NCBI RefSeq assembly: GCF_004193775.1 | Contig: NC_041021.1 | Location: 38,079,718 to 38,143,717, forward strand | DNA: 64,000 nt | Direction of reading: 5' to 3' | DNA from: Glycine soja | Taxonomy: Eukaryota > Streptophyta > Magnoliopsida > Fabales > Fabaceae | Shown here: positions 13,808 through 26,242 of the stretch, in pieces | Layout: every line of letters starts with the position of its first letter | Numbering within the stretch: the first letter of the stretch is position 1 | Notes under the pieces: generated by a model | Told to the model about the DNA's origin: nothing | Databases searched by the model: none | Seen by the model: the letters and a program-made list of their open reading frames with translations, nothing else | Position numbers and translations under genes: made by a program

Positions 13808-16800
13808 ATTTCATTCTCTTTTGTAAAATCAATAGGTATAATCCACTGTAGCTCCTTTTCATTCTCTTGACTAACAGTTTTGGTTATTTTCTTGTTTCTA
13901 CTACCGGGTACCTTTCCAATCACCATGTCAATTAATTATAATCTATTTTTAGTATTGTCTACTTTTCTAAGAGATTCTAAGATGAATTAATCCACAAATT
14001 GGAGTTGAGAGGAAGGCTAACATGCCAGGCTAGTGAGAAGAGAAAGGCATCTACCTTTTTGAACGCAAACTACATTTATGGTTGTGATTTGCTCACGAAG
14101 AATGTAATTTTCCTCAAGGGTAAAAAATATATGTTTTGTTCTTATTTCAATAACCTCTCCAAATTTCTACTTCTAAAGAAATATGAGAACAAGTCTTGAA
14201 ACTAATGATAGTCACCCAAAAGTGTTAGAGAATATCAATGAAGGTTTTAATGTCCAATATCATCTGAAGTTAGAGGTCATCTGGTTTAACATCCACCTTT
14301 GATGTTAATTCTTAATAATAGTTTGTGTTAAGTAAAACTCGGACCGATCATTGAACTATTAAAGACAATAATTCAAGGTTTAATAGTTTAAAATATGGTT
14401 GAATTATGATTAAATTGATAATATAATTAAACAATATTGTTTAAATTTTTAATATAATGTATTAAGTAATATAAAACAAAAAAATTAAGAACATAATTTC
14501 ATAATATTAAAAATTAAATTTCACTTATAAATTTACACATTCATAACATCTAATTATTAAAAATAAAACCAAATTAAATATGTTCAAGCATTGAAGTTTT
14601 TTTTTAATACAGATATTGAAGTTTAACAACGCACGGGCTTCTTTATATGACTAATTTTGAGGATTGACCGAACTGGTCTTATAACCATTCTCAATTAAAC
14701 TAGTTGAACTAATCGAATAAATTTGGTTTTGACAACGTAACTATGGTTTCATAATACAGTTTGATTATATTAGTTCGATAAGTAAATGAAGAGATTAGCG
14801 ATTACAAAAATGATTAAAGCAAGTTAAAAAAATACAATTAAAGGCTAAAAATATAAATTCAAACTTTAAATTTTATGGGGATTCATTTGAAAATTTTCTA
14901 TGAACAGTAAAAAACCTTTTATATCTTATAGTTTGAAATATCCAAAAAAAATCGAATTAAAGGAATATATGAATTAATTCGTCAAAAAAAAGGAAGATAT
15001 GAATTAATCTTTATTTCATTTGTCTTGGCCCTTTTGGCAAATATAAAGTTATATATCGGTGACATGAAGATCGAAATGGTCATGATATGTTACTTTTGAT
15101 GATCTTTTTTTTCTTTTCTTTTTTTTTTTCTTTTTCGGAAGGCTACTTTCGATGATCATGAAATTGTTTAACTAATTTTTGTGAAAAGTTCGTTTTTTCC
15201 CAAGTTAACATGATCTAAAACAAATATTTAGTTTAGTTAATATCGTTGAAGTTTTTTTTTCCTTTATAAAGTATTTAAACTACAACAAAATAGCCCACAG
15301 GGAAATCTTCCCGTGCCACCACACAGGTCCATTACTTGTCGACTGCATGCTAAAGGTATGTTTTTGTACCTTTTTTCTTCTACTCTTCATGTTCAAATAA
15401 TACAATGTAGTGACGGCTAAACAGTTTATTTAGTACCCTCTATTAGAAATGGAGTGCATGGTCCAAAATTGAGATTGGACAACTTCTAATGCTATATTAA
15501 AACTGGATCAAGTTTATAGACTTTTAAAAACTAGCTTAACAAAAGAGAATCCAGCCTTGACCTAAAGTAAAATTTAGGTCCCAAATAAGGTACCAATAAA
15601 ATTTTACTCTTTAAAAAAAAATTATTGAAATTACAAGGTAGGTAAGGTTAGCAAGACTTGAGGTGACCTAAATATAATTTCACTCCTAATAACAGAGTTT
15701 GAACAGATTTTTTGAAGAAGTAAAAAATCTTGTAACTATTTTTTTTTCCAACAAAAAAGGGGCTAATTCCTTTTTTTTTTTTTTAAATAAAAGTTACGGT
15801 GACATGATATAAGGAATGTTTTAAGAAAGTGACATGAAAATAGAATTTCTCTAATATTCTTTTGTGGAGGAAAAAACGTAGACTTGTATGTCAAACATAA
15901 GTTAAATTTTTGTGCTCTATCTGAATAATTATACTGTTGTTTTGATAATTAACTGGTGTGGATCTGACATTTAGACATCATCAGGTCAAAGTCTCCAGTC
16001 CATGGCAAAATGGGTAAAAATGTGAAAGGCTAAATGCAGCTAGCTAGCAAAAATGTGTAGTTGGGAGTTGCGACCTAAATTCAATTGCCGGATTAATTTA
16101 AAACCGTGTCCAATTTGAAAAGTTTATGCAGCGTTCGAAGCGGACAAGGTGTGTGTATAATACTAGTATATATTAATTCTAAATTTCTTAGAACATGTTT
16201 TATTAATCTTTATATTTGTTAAACATAGAAAACGTTAAATATTTTCTATGCTTAAAACATTAAATACATTTTTAATTATATCTTCTTTATAAAATATTAG
16301 AAATTTTTTTTCTAAAAAGATACTATTATAGCTTACTCATAATTATATGAGATGTGCATGCATACTGGATAGCGGCAAGTTGTAGAAGAAACTCACTATT
16401 GATGAATCACATATCCTAGTCAGTGCTCTCTGCCTATATATATGCAATGTTCATGCTTTATCTTGTTTTTTTTTTCTTATATAGTTTAAGTAACAAAATG
16501 CTTCATGAGATTCTCAAGCTTATGATAAGTTAGTCATGAAATTATCTGATCATAAGTTTGCATGATGAGATCACGGTCTTGATGTATGATTTAACTTTAT
16601 GATTCCCAAAGGTTTGATGCAACGGTTACATGTTCCCCCTCGTTTCTTCTAATATTGTATAATGGTTGCTTGTGGATTTCATCATTGCACTGTTGGCATT
16701 TTGACCTAAAGTAGGAAGCTACAACTACAAGAGGCCATTATGCTACTTCTTTGCTTCTTTGGTTCCACAGTTTGTCAGAATGGTTTGGGAGAGAAAGGGT

Positions 16801-17989
16801 GACGAACCGAACGAACTTCATAAATGAAAAGAAGCTATTTGCTTTGGAAACTGACAAGTGTTGCTAGCTTAGAAGTGTGCTGGATCTAGTGTTTATAGAG
16901 TTGCCATGTTTCGTTGGACATCCCTTGTATTGCACTATAGATGATATACTTCGTACACTACAGTTGGTAGTTGGCTTTCTCCTTTTCATTTAATTGCGTA
17001 AACATCTTTACATTTTTTGTTTATGAAAGTACGTAAACAATATCAAATCAACAATTATTTGATGCAAATGCCTGCTACGTACGATAAACTTTTGCGGTTG
17101 GTGCACCTTCATTTTAATGTAAAAATATTGAGATATTGAGTAAGCTTCCCAAACTCCTGCTGAAATAGAAAATTCCGGAAATTCTCATACTTTGTTCTAA
17201 AAGAGAGATATTTTGATGTAAATATTGGAGTAGTAGTTAATAAAATAAATCATGCAATTCACCATGTTTACAAAGGTGAGTCAAACTAAGATCATGAAAA
17301 GATTAATTTAATTGATAATCTTAGTTTGACCATTGACGATAAGTCAATACAAAAATGAAGATAGATTTTGCTTTCTTACCTAAGAATAGATTCATAAGGT
17401 AAAACTTTTAAATTTGTTAAATATGAATAAAGAGTTATGTTATTTAGTACAAAACAATTGCTACGAAAATAAATACGAACAATTAAAATAACTAATCATT
17501 CATGGTGGGTCTTTGTAAAATGTTTTTTTCGTTAGTGTTCATCCTTCTCTCACATTGTCAACCAATTGGTTTGTCTCTTTTTTACAAAAAGTTGTTCATA
17601 CTAAACAACATTTTTTATACATAGGTAGAAGATCAGACATTTGAAACCGAGGAGTATCATAATAAATTAATGTTAACAAACTGTTAATTGAATGGATGTG
17701 TTAAAATTCAATTTTCTAAGCTTCAGTTTTACATATATAAAAAGTTATTGGTTTGAAAAATAAATTGAGATCGATAAATTTAATCAATAGTAATATGAGA
17801 AAAATAAATGAAAAAAATATGAAATGTTAGAATACATTGATAGAAGTTTCTTAGTTCTTACCCTTCGCATCGCAGGGAAAACTTAAATTCAATTTATAAA
17901 TAGATAAGGATTGGTACGTTCAACTCTTTTCATAATTCAGTTTTAAATTTAGTGAAATGAATAAAAGAAATGAGGTTACATATATAGAA
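13808..17989. other. Intergenic DNA, no gene seen
   Basis: The first few hundred bases are presumably the 3'UTR and downstream region of the GARP gene. The remainder is AT-rich, with short uninformative frames (one at 13999-14199) and several poly-T runs. No domain, RNA gene or clear transposon terminus was recognised. Confidence 0.55.
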
Positions 17990-19385
17990 CTTAATCGATT
18001 CCCTCGTGGACCAATATATTGGCCTTGCTTGAATCTTCAAGATTTTCCCCCCTTGGATGTAAGGGGATAGAGTATTGATGACAGTGAAATTTGAGTTAAA
18101 TTGATAGTTAATTTTGGTTAAAAATGATACAATTTCTTCCGTTTAACGTTTTTAATGAAATAATGAAGAAATTGATATCATTATAATTTTTTACAAGTAG
18201 GATTCAAAAGAAGAAAATTTCAAGTGCCATGGAGGAAAAATGATGCAAGAACGTGAAGAAAAAATCTTGGAGAAAAAGTTGAAGATTGAGACAATTCGCT
18301 TAGCATACAAGACAGGCTCAGCGAATTTCCTCACTTAGCGGTTAACTCACGTTTAGCACGAAGAAGTCCAAAGGCGCGCTTAGCGCGAAAGCCCGCACTA
18401 AGTGCGAGATCGCGTGAAAATTAAGCTACCTTAGCCTGATAAAAGGAGTAGGAAGCAGGAGAAATACACATCGACACATCAACACTTTGAACTCTCTAAT
18501 GAATACATACTAAGCTTGAGTATCTCAAATAGAAGAAACCCTCTTTCTATGTCCATTATCTCATTCTCTTCCTTTGTCCATCTCTTCCTTTCTTCTATCC
18601 ATATCAGCACTTAAAGTGTAAAGCCTTTCATGTCAATCACATGTTAAACTCCCATTGTTGTGAGTTTGATAGGCCAACTCTTGTAATGTAACTCTTTCTA
18701 TTATCTATTTTAATGCAATTATGCTTCTATTACTCTTCTATGTACTTCTCTGTTTATTATGGGTTGATCATCCATATAGTGTTTAAGGGATAATGTATTG
18801 AAAAAATGATTATTTTCTAAAGAACTGGGGAATGGTATCTAAATAAAATCATTGTTAGAAATAGATTGATATTTGTTTTGCCCAATTCATGCATCTCTAA
18901 TCTTAATGCAATTTATTATTTTATCTTTGCAAAGAAATTTGAGAGAAAAGAATAAATAAATTAGACTCTTCATGTGGAAAAAACCAAAGATAGGATGTCT
19001 TAGTAGATGTAAGTAAAAACAATAATTTTATTAGATATAAAAAATCATTAACATTGCATTACAAGTAGTCTTGACATTCTAGGTCTCAACATAATCACAT
19101 TCTAAATTCATCTTTCTCCATTTAAATTATTGTTTATTTTTCTTATTATCTATTTCTTTTCCTTTTATCTCAATTTTGACACTTACAATTTCTTATCTCT
19201 TCTACTTCTTCTAATTGCTTAATAATTAGATTTGCATCATTTTAAGTATAACAAAAATCCTTTGGATTCGACACTTAGATTTTCGAGTCTTTTACTACTT
19301 AAAACGAATTAGTACACTTGCCAAATAAGTTAGCAAGTACATAGAATAAGGTTAGACCTAACATGATGTAGATACTAGACAAGAC
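17990..19385. repeat. Dispersed repeat copy A, interrupted by the solo LTR
   Basis: The flanks 17990-18075 and 19336-19385 together resemble 23674-23815. Shared landmarks are TTCCCTC.TGGACCAA, CTTGAAT.TTCAAGATTT and AGAATAAG..TAGACC. The two copies are diverged, and the repeat family itself is not recognised. Confidence 0.6.
18076..19335. mobile_element. Solo LTR of a retrotransposon (1260 bp)
   Basis: The segment starts TGATGACAG and ends AAGTTAGCA, giving TG...CA ends, and is flanked by AGTAT (18071-18075) and AGTAC (19336-19340). This is a probable 5-bp target duplication with one change. It has no coding capacity. Around 18290-18410 it carries repeated CGCTTAGCG and GCGCGAAAG-type palindromic words. 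The insertion is supported by a related uninterrupted repeat at 23674-23815, which aligns to the flanks on both sides. It most likely arose by LTR-LTR recombination. Superfamily is not certain, but gypsy-like is favoured. Confidence 0.72.
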
Positions 19386-19909
19386 ATTTTTGATTGATTA
19401 GTACCAAAAAAAGATTTGCACCTTGCAAGAAATGGACATAGCAATACTCTTCATAAAAGCAACCGTTAAGAATGAAGATAGAAATATCCATCATGCATAT
19501 GGTATAAACTATAAAATTCGAATTAATCCACATTATTTCGTTTTTCATCAAATATATCTCAAAATTAATGCAGTACTATCCAAAAAAATAAAAAATACAA
19601 GGGCCTCTAATATAAAGCTTCAGAAACCAGTGAATATACGAAGACATAAAACTCAAAAAGTTCAACATCACATGTACGACACGTACTCAACTTGATTTCG
19701 CATATGACATTTAATATTAAGATAGCCCCAATAACATATAAATGGGTCGAGTGGAGCAAGTGGGTGGCAACAGCTTTTACTTGTTAGAAAGAAAGGGTCA
19801 GAAAGGTGGGTGATTTCTTATTTCTAGCTGCATCTTTCAATTTTCATTTGCAGGATCATACAAAGCAACATTGTCCACGCAAGCTAAAGTAAGACATTAG
19901 CACCAGTCT
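19386..19909. other. Downstream flank of the THUMPD1-like gene
   Basis: Presumed 3'UTR and terminator region of the minus-strand gene ending at 19910. The frame at 19423-19695 is AT-rich, has no domain and lies on the opposite strand. No other feature was seen. Confidence 0.45.
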
Positions 19910-22900
19910 TCATGTTGCTACAGACCCTTCCTTGGTATTAGAATTCAAGGCTTTGATGCATAATCGAGGCTTTGTACTAACAAGGTTCCTTGGGAGGACA
20001 GAGACAGCAACTATTATGGACGCATTGGGTACTCCAGAAAGGGGTAGCAACTCAACAAGCACAGAGAGCTGCAACACCAATGCCAATCAATGCTCAGAGT
20101 ATGCATAAATGTGAATACCAACAGCTATGAATTGTTCAAGGCAAAATAGTAGTACAACATCTTTACCTCTGGAGACCTGAGATCCACCACTGAATCTTCC
20201 ACAACATGATTGACTGCAGATGCCACTACTCCAAAGCATTTATTACGGTCCAGCAAACTAAATGCTTTAGAATCATTTGAATTTTCCTTTGCTAACGTGG
20301 TCTCTTCAATTCCTCTTCGGTTGAACCCAACAGCAAACTACAAGGGCAATTATAATTGTCTTAATGTAAGATTGCAAACTAACAAGCATCATTTCAAACA
20401 TGTGACATTTACCAAAATATAATTTAGCTCTGAAAATCTCTAAATGTAAAAACATCTAATTCATAAAGAAATTCTATCTGAAACTTATCTGAAACTAAAT
20501 TTTTTAAGAAATCAATTCATTTGCAAATCAAGCTGTGTCATATTTCATCATTAGTAAATTCAACCACTTTTGATTTTGATATTATTTATGTATAATTTAA
20601 TATCAAATATGTTGTTTTCAATGACAAAGTTGAGAAAGTTCCAGAGAATAAACAAGTCTTGGTTGACAATGAAATCAAAATCTGAGTTCTGACTTCAATT
20701 GCCATTGACACATATTGAAACCAGTAAGGATGTGAAGAAGCTACAGGCAGATAAATATTTGGCCACCATTCTGAGATCAGCTTTATTAATATTGAAATTT
20801 TAATTAAAAGCTGGATTCTTCTTTCTTTAGCAATTAGAGTGATGAGGGGAGGGGTCATGTATCTCAGGTGATGAAAATTGCAAACAAAGTTCGCTTATGA
20901 AAAAGCATGGCTTATTTGCAACTAAAGGGTAATATTGTATTGGACCTTTAGAGGTCGTTCAAGTTTGTCCTGTTTATCAGCCAAGAACTTTTTAACAAGC
21001 ATTGATACTACTTCTTGTAGTTCTTTTTCGTTCAAATTGCATGTAGCTTGGATAGGGAAAATGCGATGGCACCAACTGCAGCAGAAAATATGTCCACTGT
21101 TAGATTAAAAAGAATGGAAGATACTAAAAGCTGGGGAAAGTCATTTAGAATAATTTACAAAGAATTATAATATTCTTAAGTTGAAGTTATAGTTCTAATC
21201 TAACATATTTATATGATTTTCTAGATTTTAATATTTTCTTTTTATAAAAATCATGCCCCCTGAAAATTTTGGCTCTAGCTCTGCCACCATGAGCATAGAC
21301 AAAAAAATAAAAATGAACAAGGGATTTCTCATCAATACAATGAAAATTCAGTGAAGAAACCTGATAGGATTATGGATCTAATTGGGCCCAATAAGGCTCT
21401 AGCTTTACTTCTTTCAGCCTACACCTACCTTGCAGGGAACTAACATGTATACATAAAAATAAAAGGGAGAATTAGTGAGAGAAGAGAGAAAACAAATCTC
21501 CGATCTGTCTACCTTCAAAGAGGGACAGTGATCATGTTAGTATTGGCAGTAGGTACCAGGTCCACACTCCACAGGACCTGTGAGTGCAAGCCACACAAGT
21601 ATGACAGAATTGTTTGTCCAGAATATTGCCTAGTTCTCAAAGCCTTGAGTTAATTATGGTTGCCCTGAATTGTTTGTCCAAATATGCACACATTGCATAC
21701 CCTTGAAACATTTTATCACCAAGACTAATAATGTTGAGATTTTTGTTAAAGTGATGGTAAGACTACACAGGTTTCATTGATCTGTGATACATGATAGAAA
21801 TCCTCCTTTCCTAAGTGATTTCTGGGAGGGGCTGATGATCTGTTTTGAATACAAGGCAGAGAAGAGTGTTAAAAATAGGTATTTCCTATCATCTCAGATT
21901 TTCACATTGGTATTAGAGTCCTTTCCAGTTCACAAACCGTGTAAGGGAAGTGACTTACAGGTGGTTGTTGCCACCTACTACCAAATACACCCAGTTTTCC
22001 ATGTCTCCCAGCTGAAGAAGGCTAAAGGTTGCTCAACCAGTGGAACTGTGGAAGCTGCCCTTCATTCCTTCCTCCAAGAACGGGAAACCAGTGATCATTT
22101 CCCAATAGACCCTAGAACAATCTTGACCACCCAAGAGACCAGAAACATAGGAAGCTTATTACTAAAAGTTTCATCTTGTGGAAGTTGAAGTTACTGAGGA
22201 GGCAACATGGGAAGAGGATAGCAGCACCCACAGGCAGTGTCCTTCTGCATAGAGGACAAGGCAGTGTTTTAGGTGAAAGGTATTGAAAGGATTATGGATC
22301 CAATCGGGTAAAAAAAAGGCTACCGGGTTACTTTTGTGGGCCTAAACCCACCTTACGAGAAAATTAACATGTGTACAGCACACAAGAGGTAAGTTATCTA
22401 GAGGAGAGAGAAAAGAGATTCAAATCTGTCTGGACAAAATATTAGGGAAAGGGCCTGTTTTCTTTTTTCTTATAAGAATTTTGGGATAATGGATAACCAC
22501 ACCATAAAAGCTAGCCATTGTAGTTGGAGAGCTCTTGGCCTTATAAACCCCACACCATGTTCCCATACTTCCAAAGTCCCATCATACCTTGCAATTGAAT
22601 CCTAACATTACAGCACACACTGCAGCTGTGACACATCATACCTTGCAATTGGATTCTAACATCACAATGCACCACAGCTTCGGCACCCACATGGACCAGC
22701 TGTGCACTAGCCCTTTGATTATTCCTGAGTGAACATTGCAAGTCTCATACTTCCAATGTGGGATTCAAGTCCTGAACCTTGCAACTGGATCCTAACACTT
22801 AGTTTTGGTTTATAGCTTGGGGACAAAGGAATTTTTCTAGTGGGGAGCATCTACTATTGCATATTATGTCTTCCTTTTCCTAAAATCAGATAAGACAATC

Positions 22901-24614
22901 TCCCTTTAGTTAGATAGGAATTGAATCCTATCAGAACAACAATATACAATGGCAACAGAAATAACTAAATGGAAGTTTGGGCAGGTTGTGTTTGAGGTTG
23001 AATAGGGTTCTATTGTTGGGAACCTCAATTCCCCCTAATATGTAACTTGAGTACTCGATCATCCATTTGCACTTATATGATACGAGGATATAGACAAATA
23101 AGTAACGCTGTGATACTGGACAAGGAACAAGCAACACAACAATATATCACCTCAGCCTAGGGGCATGTCTAAGGGTTACAGGTCAAATACATTCCGCATA
23201 GCCATGGCAAGGCATTAAACCTCTAACAACCCAGCCTCACCAAGGTACCTAAGCTAGCAAAAGAAGCTGCAACCTTCAAGATTACTTAACACAAACATAA
23301 AATATCAAGTAATTTCCTCTTCATCAGGCAATAGAAAACATGGGAAAAAAAGGTACAAATGAATAAAGAAAGCACAATTAAAGAATAGCACATACTAAAA
23401 CTCATGCTGGGAAATTCTAAAAAGGCAAGAAAGTTGCATAGGATGGTTGAGTTGAAGCTAGAAATACTTGTTCCCCTCATTTTTCCATGTATATAATGTA
23501 TAAACCAAAATACACCGCCCAACAGCAGGAATTCTTTTTTGGGAGAATTCCAGTAAAGCCAAACCAAGACAGAGAGTAGGACCTAGAGGGAATAGGGGAG
23601 CAAAAACTGGTAAATCAGATCGCATAATTGTCGAACAGTTAACAAGTTTTACAATGTCATTAGCAACTTCCAATTAAACAGTTCCCTCTTGGACCAACAT
23701 CCCCTGGCTTGAATTTTCAAGATTTCCCCGTCTTTCCCTTGGGTGGAAAGGTGGTAGAGGACACAGAATAAGTCTAGACCAGACCTAGCATCATTGACAT
23801 ACTAAACATAAAACAACAATCAAAACATTTTTATCTAATAACATAAGCGTGAGTTAATTCACTTACACCGGCAAACTTACAGTCCCGGACTCCAAAGCTT
23901 GAATGATATTCGACACAATAGTAACAGTGTCAGGGTGCGTGTTAATGGGAAAGGTAAGGAGAAGCAACCCATTCCTCGTGAGCTTAACCAAAGAAAGATT
24001 AGCTATTCCGTCTTTCTCTGCCTCTGCTTTAACAGGACTTGAAAGTTTACCTGCCATCAGAATCCATGACCATGGCTATCCTACATTGTATCTCAAAACG
24101 GCAAAAAAAAAAAAAAGTGAAGTAAATGAAACTGAATAGTGAATACCATCAGCTCCAGAGTTAGCAGTGGGAGACTCGTCGAAACATTCCTCGGCAGCAT
24201 CTTGTGTGCATATCTTCCTTCTCTTAGAAGTAGTATCTTCTTCATTAGGGTTGTTTAAAGTGTGATAATGACCCGACCCAAGGAACTGTAAGAAATAACA
24301 ATATATGAGTAGTATTGAAAAACAAATTTGTTGCAGAAACAGAGGAATAATAATTGACCTTGTGAAGGATAGAGATTGCTTCTTTTGTAGCGCTTTTCTC
24401 TCGCTCTGGAAAGAGAAATTGAAAAAAATGAAAAGGAAGAAGGTGGAAGGTAAAGAAAGAATGAAAGAGAAGAAACTGAACTGATAGTACAAGTGATGAG
24501 AAAACCGGAATGGGAGTTACGGAGAAGAGAAGAGGGAGCGTTGTAATCAAACCTAGGCAGCTTGATAACAGCTGAGTGCTGCTCCCACGGACTCATCCCC
24601 TTCTCTTCCGCCAT
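19910..24614 (-). CDS. THUMP-domain protein (THUMPD1/Tan1-like tRNA acetylation adaptor)
   Basis: Seven exons on the minus strand: 24614-24482, 24405-24359, 24285-24147, 24050-23867, 21075-20946, 20337-20167 and 20068-19910. They give 320 aa in one frame. The N-terminus carries GFLITC followed by a charged helix (REKSATKEAISILHK), matching the start of THUMPD1. Later segments are LTRNGLLLLTFPINTHPD, WCHRIFPIQATC (about residues 169-180) and FAVGFNRRGIEETT, ending in VVDLRSPE and a hydrophobic strand region. The two blocks around ILxxxPIxxTC and VVDL are the THUMP fold. In yeast and human the family binds tRNA and helps the Kre33/NAT10 acetyltransferase make ac4C12 in tRNA-Ser and tRNA-Leu; the same role here is inference. 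The exon 1 donor (A|GTTCAG) is non-ideal and was chosen because the nearer GT creates a stop. Intron 4 is 2.8 kb and filled with repeats. Confidence 0.88.
21362..22285 (+). pseudogene. Ty3/gypsy integrase and pol C-terminal debris
   Basis: Within intron 4 of the THUMPD1-like gene, on the strand opposite to it. Frame 21725-22260 shows a damaged integrase stretch (HDRNPPFLSDFWEGL), then a jump to the pol C-terminus with IHPVFHVSQLKKAKG and VEVTEEATWEED, which precedes the 3' LTR in chromodomain-type gypsy elements. Everything between these blocks is deleted. Similar sequences containing GGATTATGGATC.AAT.GGG occur on both sides (about 21365 and 22286), followed by related GAGAGAAAA..AAATCT words. 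They are probably remains of the two LTRs. Confidence 0.7.
22286..22800. repeat. Decayed LTR-like segment with internal short repeats
   Basis: Starts with the word shared with 21365 (GGATTATGGATC) and continues to GGATCCTAACA near 22797. It contains three near-copies of CTTGCAA.TGGATCCTAACA at about 22590, 22642 and 22777, the first two preceded by CATCATAC. Likely the right-hand LTR of the intronic gypsy relic; boundaries are uncertain. Confidence 0.5.
23674..23815. repeat. Dispersed repeat copy B, uninterrupted
   Basis: Resembles the two flanks of the solo LTR at 18076-19335, but without the insertion, so it acts as a related empty site. It lies in intron 4 of the THUMPD1-like gene, just downstream of exon 4 in gene order. 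Confidence 0.6.
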
Positions 24615-24616
24615 TT

Positions 24617-24634
24617 TCTCTCTCTCTCTCTCTC
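24617..24634. repeat. (CT)9 run in the 5' leader of the THUMPD1-like gene
   Basis: The dinucleotide run begins two bases upstream of the ATG; on the gene's strand it reads as GA repeats. GA-rich leaders are common in plant genes, and length variation here could alter the 5'UTR. Confidence 0.85.
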
Positions 24635-24639
24635 AAAAC

Positions 24640-26242
24640 CCTTTTCAATTAAAAACAAGTGTTCACAAAGAAGCAAGTAATGCATTATGCATGTCTTATT
24701 TGATCAAAAAAGAAAAGTAAAATATGTTTTCCATCACTGTAATTTTGCTCAAATTTAGTTTTAATTCTTATACTTTTAAATCACTTGATCCTGTACTTTA
24801 AAAAAAAAAAAAAGGAATGCAGTCCTTGCACGCTACAATCAAGGGATTAACTACACACTAAATTCACTTATTTTTTGAAAATACATGACCAAATTGATTG
24901 ATTTAAAGTATAGGCATAAAAACCAAATTTGATTAAAAATAAATCAAAAATATATTTTATACAAAAAAAATTATTCATTTGAGAATCATTTTAAACTATT
25001 TTAGTGAGTTTGTAAGACTGTGTAAAGTTATTAAAAATATAATCTTATTTTAAAAAAATGCATAAATGTATAAGACTTGAAAAAAAAACTTGATCTCATA
25101 ACATTTTTTAAGTGTGTATACCATAACCAATATCTAATAGTAATGCTTAAGCACTCGATAACATTTACATTAAAATTCAATTAAAACAAACTAATATTAT
25201 AATTATGATATCATTTAATTATAAATTATTATATAATTAAAAACTGTTATACAATCCAAATTAAATCAAAATATATTGATAGTATTAAATACACAATTAT
25301 TTAGTCATCATGTATAACAAAATTATTCAATCATAAATCATATCTACAATAATTTCTATTAATATAAAAAATTGAAATTCCATAAAAGTTATATTTAAGA
25401 TAATTTCTAATTAGTGAACAACTAATATTTTAACAAGTGCATTACATTTTATGTAAAAAAGAAAAACGAAAAACAAATACATTAAATTAGATAAATGTTT
25501 GTTTTTACATAATTTTCTTAAAAGAATATATTAAAATTTAATTTAGAGATAAACATAAAAGAAAAAAGTTGAAATGAATGAAAAAATGGCTAAATGCAAA
25601 TGTAATGTGTGAAAATTTATAGGGAGAATAAGTGCTTCCCTTTCTAATTTATAAATATAAGAGTAGATGTAAAAATCTGTGTATCAAAATTAATCTCTTG
25701 ATATTAATAAGAAAAATGAGAGTAACCGAATAATCATCTTTTCAAGGCCGCTTTTGCTTAAGTAAGGTGCAACTGAAAGAGGATCTTGAAGACTAGCAGT
25801 TTGGTTATGCCGAGAAACCTATTCATTCCTCATGCTCAGATTACAATTTAGAAAGAATAGGGCATTAAAAATGATTAACATGACATCCAAGTTTCAATGA
25901 ATAAATAGTCACAGTACAATTCTTAACGCCCAACTGTGTAGAGTAATTGAGCGGAATTTCAGTATGAGATATAATAGACAAATCCTTTGCCTATGGTATA
26001 AGTTTAAAGACTTTTGGGCCACTCAGATGTTAGACATATTAAACCCACCCATGTGCCTTCAACAAATAGTTTAGACTTCTGAGCAATCCTTTCTAATCCG
26101 AATACTCTTGCACAGCCACAATCTTTTACAGTTTCCACAAGCCCCTTCTTACAATCAGTAATCAATTATTCATACATCGCCAAGTTCAAATGCAAAATCT
26201 TTAAAATCGCTCCACTCAAGAAAGTGTTTTAGCATCACCAAA
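24640..26242. other. Intergenic DNA between the THUMPD1-like gene and MPC1
   Basis: Upstream of one minus-strand gene and downstream of the other. Positions 24700-25700 are very AT-rich without features. From 25740 to 26242 the sequence is more balanced and probably includes the MPC1 3'UTR. No coding or RNA gene was recognised. Confidence 0.5.

Noticed and set aside
18290..18410. Repeated CGCTTAGCG words as a CRISPR-like or origin-like array
   Set aside because: Spacing is irregular, there are no equal-length spacers, and the block lies inside a plant LTR.
21784..22188. Open frame of 134 aa that could be called a host gene
   Set aside because: Its best parts are gypsy integrase and pol C-terminal motifs (HDRNPPFLSDFW, IHPVFHVSQLKKA) with a gap between them, so it is transposon debris in an intron.
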